Assembly (NCBI RefSeq): GCF_000308715.1
Contig: NZ_BAGH01000184.1
Coordinates: 45,539-109,538 of the forward strand
Source: Nocardia tenerifensis NBRC 101015
GTDB lineage: Bacteria > Actinomycetota > Actinomycetes > Mycobacteriales > Mycobacteriaceae
DNA length: 64,000 nucleotides
Reading direction: 5' to 3'
How positions within the stretch are numbered: the first letter of the stretch is position 1; every line of letters begins with the position of its first letter. The notes beneath the pieces are model-generated. The model had not been told where the DNA came from. It saw only the letters and a list, made by a program, of their open reading frames with translations, and searched no databases. A program made the position numbers and the translations under genes. Positions 63,211 to 64,000 of the stretch are shown here, in pieces.

Positions 63211-64000
63211 AACACAACAATGCTCCGAGACCACCCGGTTGCCGCGCGCGAGATCGTGCGCTGGTTCTTCTCACCGCCAGCGCCCTCGGCGCTACAGCTC
63301 TCGCAGGCGCAGGTGTCGCTGCGGCGAGGCCTGGACCGAAGCTGGCCGCCGCTGGGTGTCCGGCCGTGGCCGGCGTGTTCATGGCGGGTACGTGGGAAAC
63401 GAACGCCAACGCCGATGAACGCGAGGCTGTTGGACTACTGGGCCCGGTAGCCACAGCGCTGGCAGAAGAGTTCGGGCCACGGTTCGAGTTCCGATTACCT
63501 GCCTACGCGGCAGCAGCATTCGACGGAATGGCCTACGGCGATAGCAAGGCGACCGGTATAGACGCCGCCCGGCGAGTGATCACCGAGATTGCCGAGCGGT
63601 GCGCGGCAACAAAGTTCGTACTGGCCGGCTACAGCCAAGGCGCCGATGCAATCGGAGAAGTTGCTGCCTCCATCGGCTGCGCCTCGGATCCAGTAGCCGC
63701 AGACCGGATCCTGGCCGCCGGCCTGGTGGCCGACCCGCGACAGGGAACCGCGGGTGGGAAGCTCGTGGGCCCGGCAGTGGAAGGCGAAGGGATCGCTGGG
63801 CCGCGCCCGAGCGGATTCTGCGGGTTGTCGGCAGTCACGGCCGAGATCTGTGCGCAGCAGGACAAATACTGCGCGACATCCGCCGCGTCGAACCCGATCC
63901 TGGCTCAGCTAGGTCGAGTGCTTTCCCAGCCAACCGAGGATAAGCACGCCGCTGACCCCGGGGTTGACGCCGACCTGACCAGGTCGTTGGTCTCGGACTT
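63207..64000 (+). CDS. Cutinase-family esterase, cut by the right edge of the window
   Basis: The frame from ATG 63207 stays open to the end of the window (264 codons seen). A signal peptide (LVLLTASALGATALAGAGVA) is followed by a cutinase domain: CPAVAGVFMAGTWETN, the nucleophile motif KFVLAGYSQGADAIGEVA, and CAQQDKYC with the likely acid Asp. Cutinase-like proteins hydrolyse esters and lipids outside the cell. The C-terminus with the catalytic His region is not fully inside the window. It is coupled to the small HTH gene by an ATGA overlap. Confidence 0.85.
   Translation, partial: MKHNNAPRPPGCRARDRALVLLTASALGATALAGAGVAAARPGPKLAAAGCPAVAGVFMAGTWETNANADEREAVGLLGPVATALAEEFGPRFEFRLPAYAAAAFDGMAYGDSKATGIDAARRVITEIAERCAATKFVLAGYSQGADAIGEVAASIGCASDPVAADRILAAGLVADPRQGTAGGKLVGPAVEGEGIAGPRPSGFCGLSAVTAEICAQQDKYCATSAASNPILAQLGRVLSQPTEDKHAADPGVDADLTRSLVSD

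Noticed and set aside
63599..63943. Plus-strand 114-codon Arg-rich frame near the right edge
   Set aside because: Shadow of the cutinase frame, which is open from 63207 to the window end and carries the cutinase motifs.

Overview
The window is high-GC actinobacterial DNA, most likely from a Nocardia or a close relative. The indicators are a complete yrbE-mce lipid-import operon, FadA/FadB, a ferredoxin-FprA type reductase, a cutinase, a DUF5593-like protein, many TetR regulators, GTG starts, and 4-nt ATGA/GTGA overlaps between genes. No rRNA, tRNA or CRISPR array was recognised. All assignments were made by reading the sequence; no database search was run.

1-3 kb: a PucR/CdaR-type regulator (5' edge cut), a membrane-anchored Thr-rich stalk protein and a lipoprotein lytic transglycosylase.

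3-34 kb: a lipid or alcohol uptake and oxidation island. It holds fadA-fadB, an operon of alcohol dehydrogenase, two aldehyde dehydrogenases, an alpha/beta hydrolase and an APH-fold protein, then fprB-like reductase, SDR, DUF3068 porin-like protein, TetR, DUF445 protein, HSL-type hydrolase, yrbEAB-mceABCDEF, an Mce-associated protein, a CvnA-like sensor kinase, a damaged roadblock gene and a long-chain acyl-CoA synthetase. An 18-bp palindrome (TGACYGTNCGNRCGGTCA-like) recurs ten times, at nearly every promoter of this island, so the island looks like one regulon, probably under the TetR at 17.7-18.3 kb.

34-42.5 kb: genomic debris and mobile DNA. Remnants of a second cvnA-cvnB pair and an amidinotransferase-like gene are followed by a Tn7-like transposition module (tnsA-tniA-tniB-tniQ, all with 4-nt overlaps) and an IS21-family element with a ruined istA, an intact istB and recognisable multi-site ends. 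The TniQ protein carries a C-terminal domain clearly homologous to the N-terminal DNA-binding region of IstA, which is the most unusual feature of the window.

42.5-58.5 kb: an amine and probably cyclic-ketone catabolic cluster. It contains an HSL-type hydrolase, a glutamine-synthetase-like ligase, a class-I amidotransferase hydrolase, a TetR, an acyl-CoA ligase/enoyl-CoA hydratase fusion, alcohol and aldehyde dehydrogenases, a Baeyer-Villiger-type flavoprotein, a 3-aminobutyryl-CoA ammonia-lyase-like hotdog protein, two FAD amine oxidases and two membrane proteins. A second operator type (tandem 12-bp palindromes, 13-bp period) links its promoters. The enzyme order allows an amine -> ketone -> lactone -> hydroxyacid -> diacid -> CoA thioester route; this is inference.

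58.5-64 kb: a small secreted protein, a DUF5593-like protein, an HTH protein of unknown role next to a SAM methyltransferase, two small proteins and a cutinase cut by the right edge.
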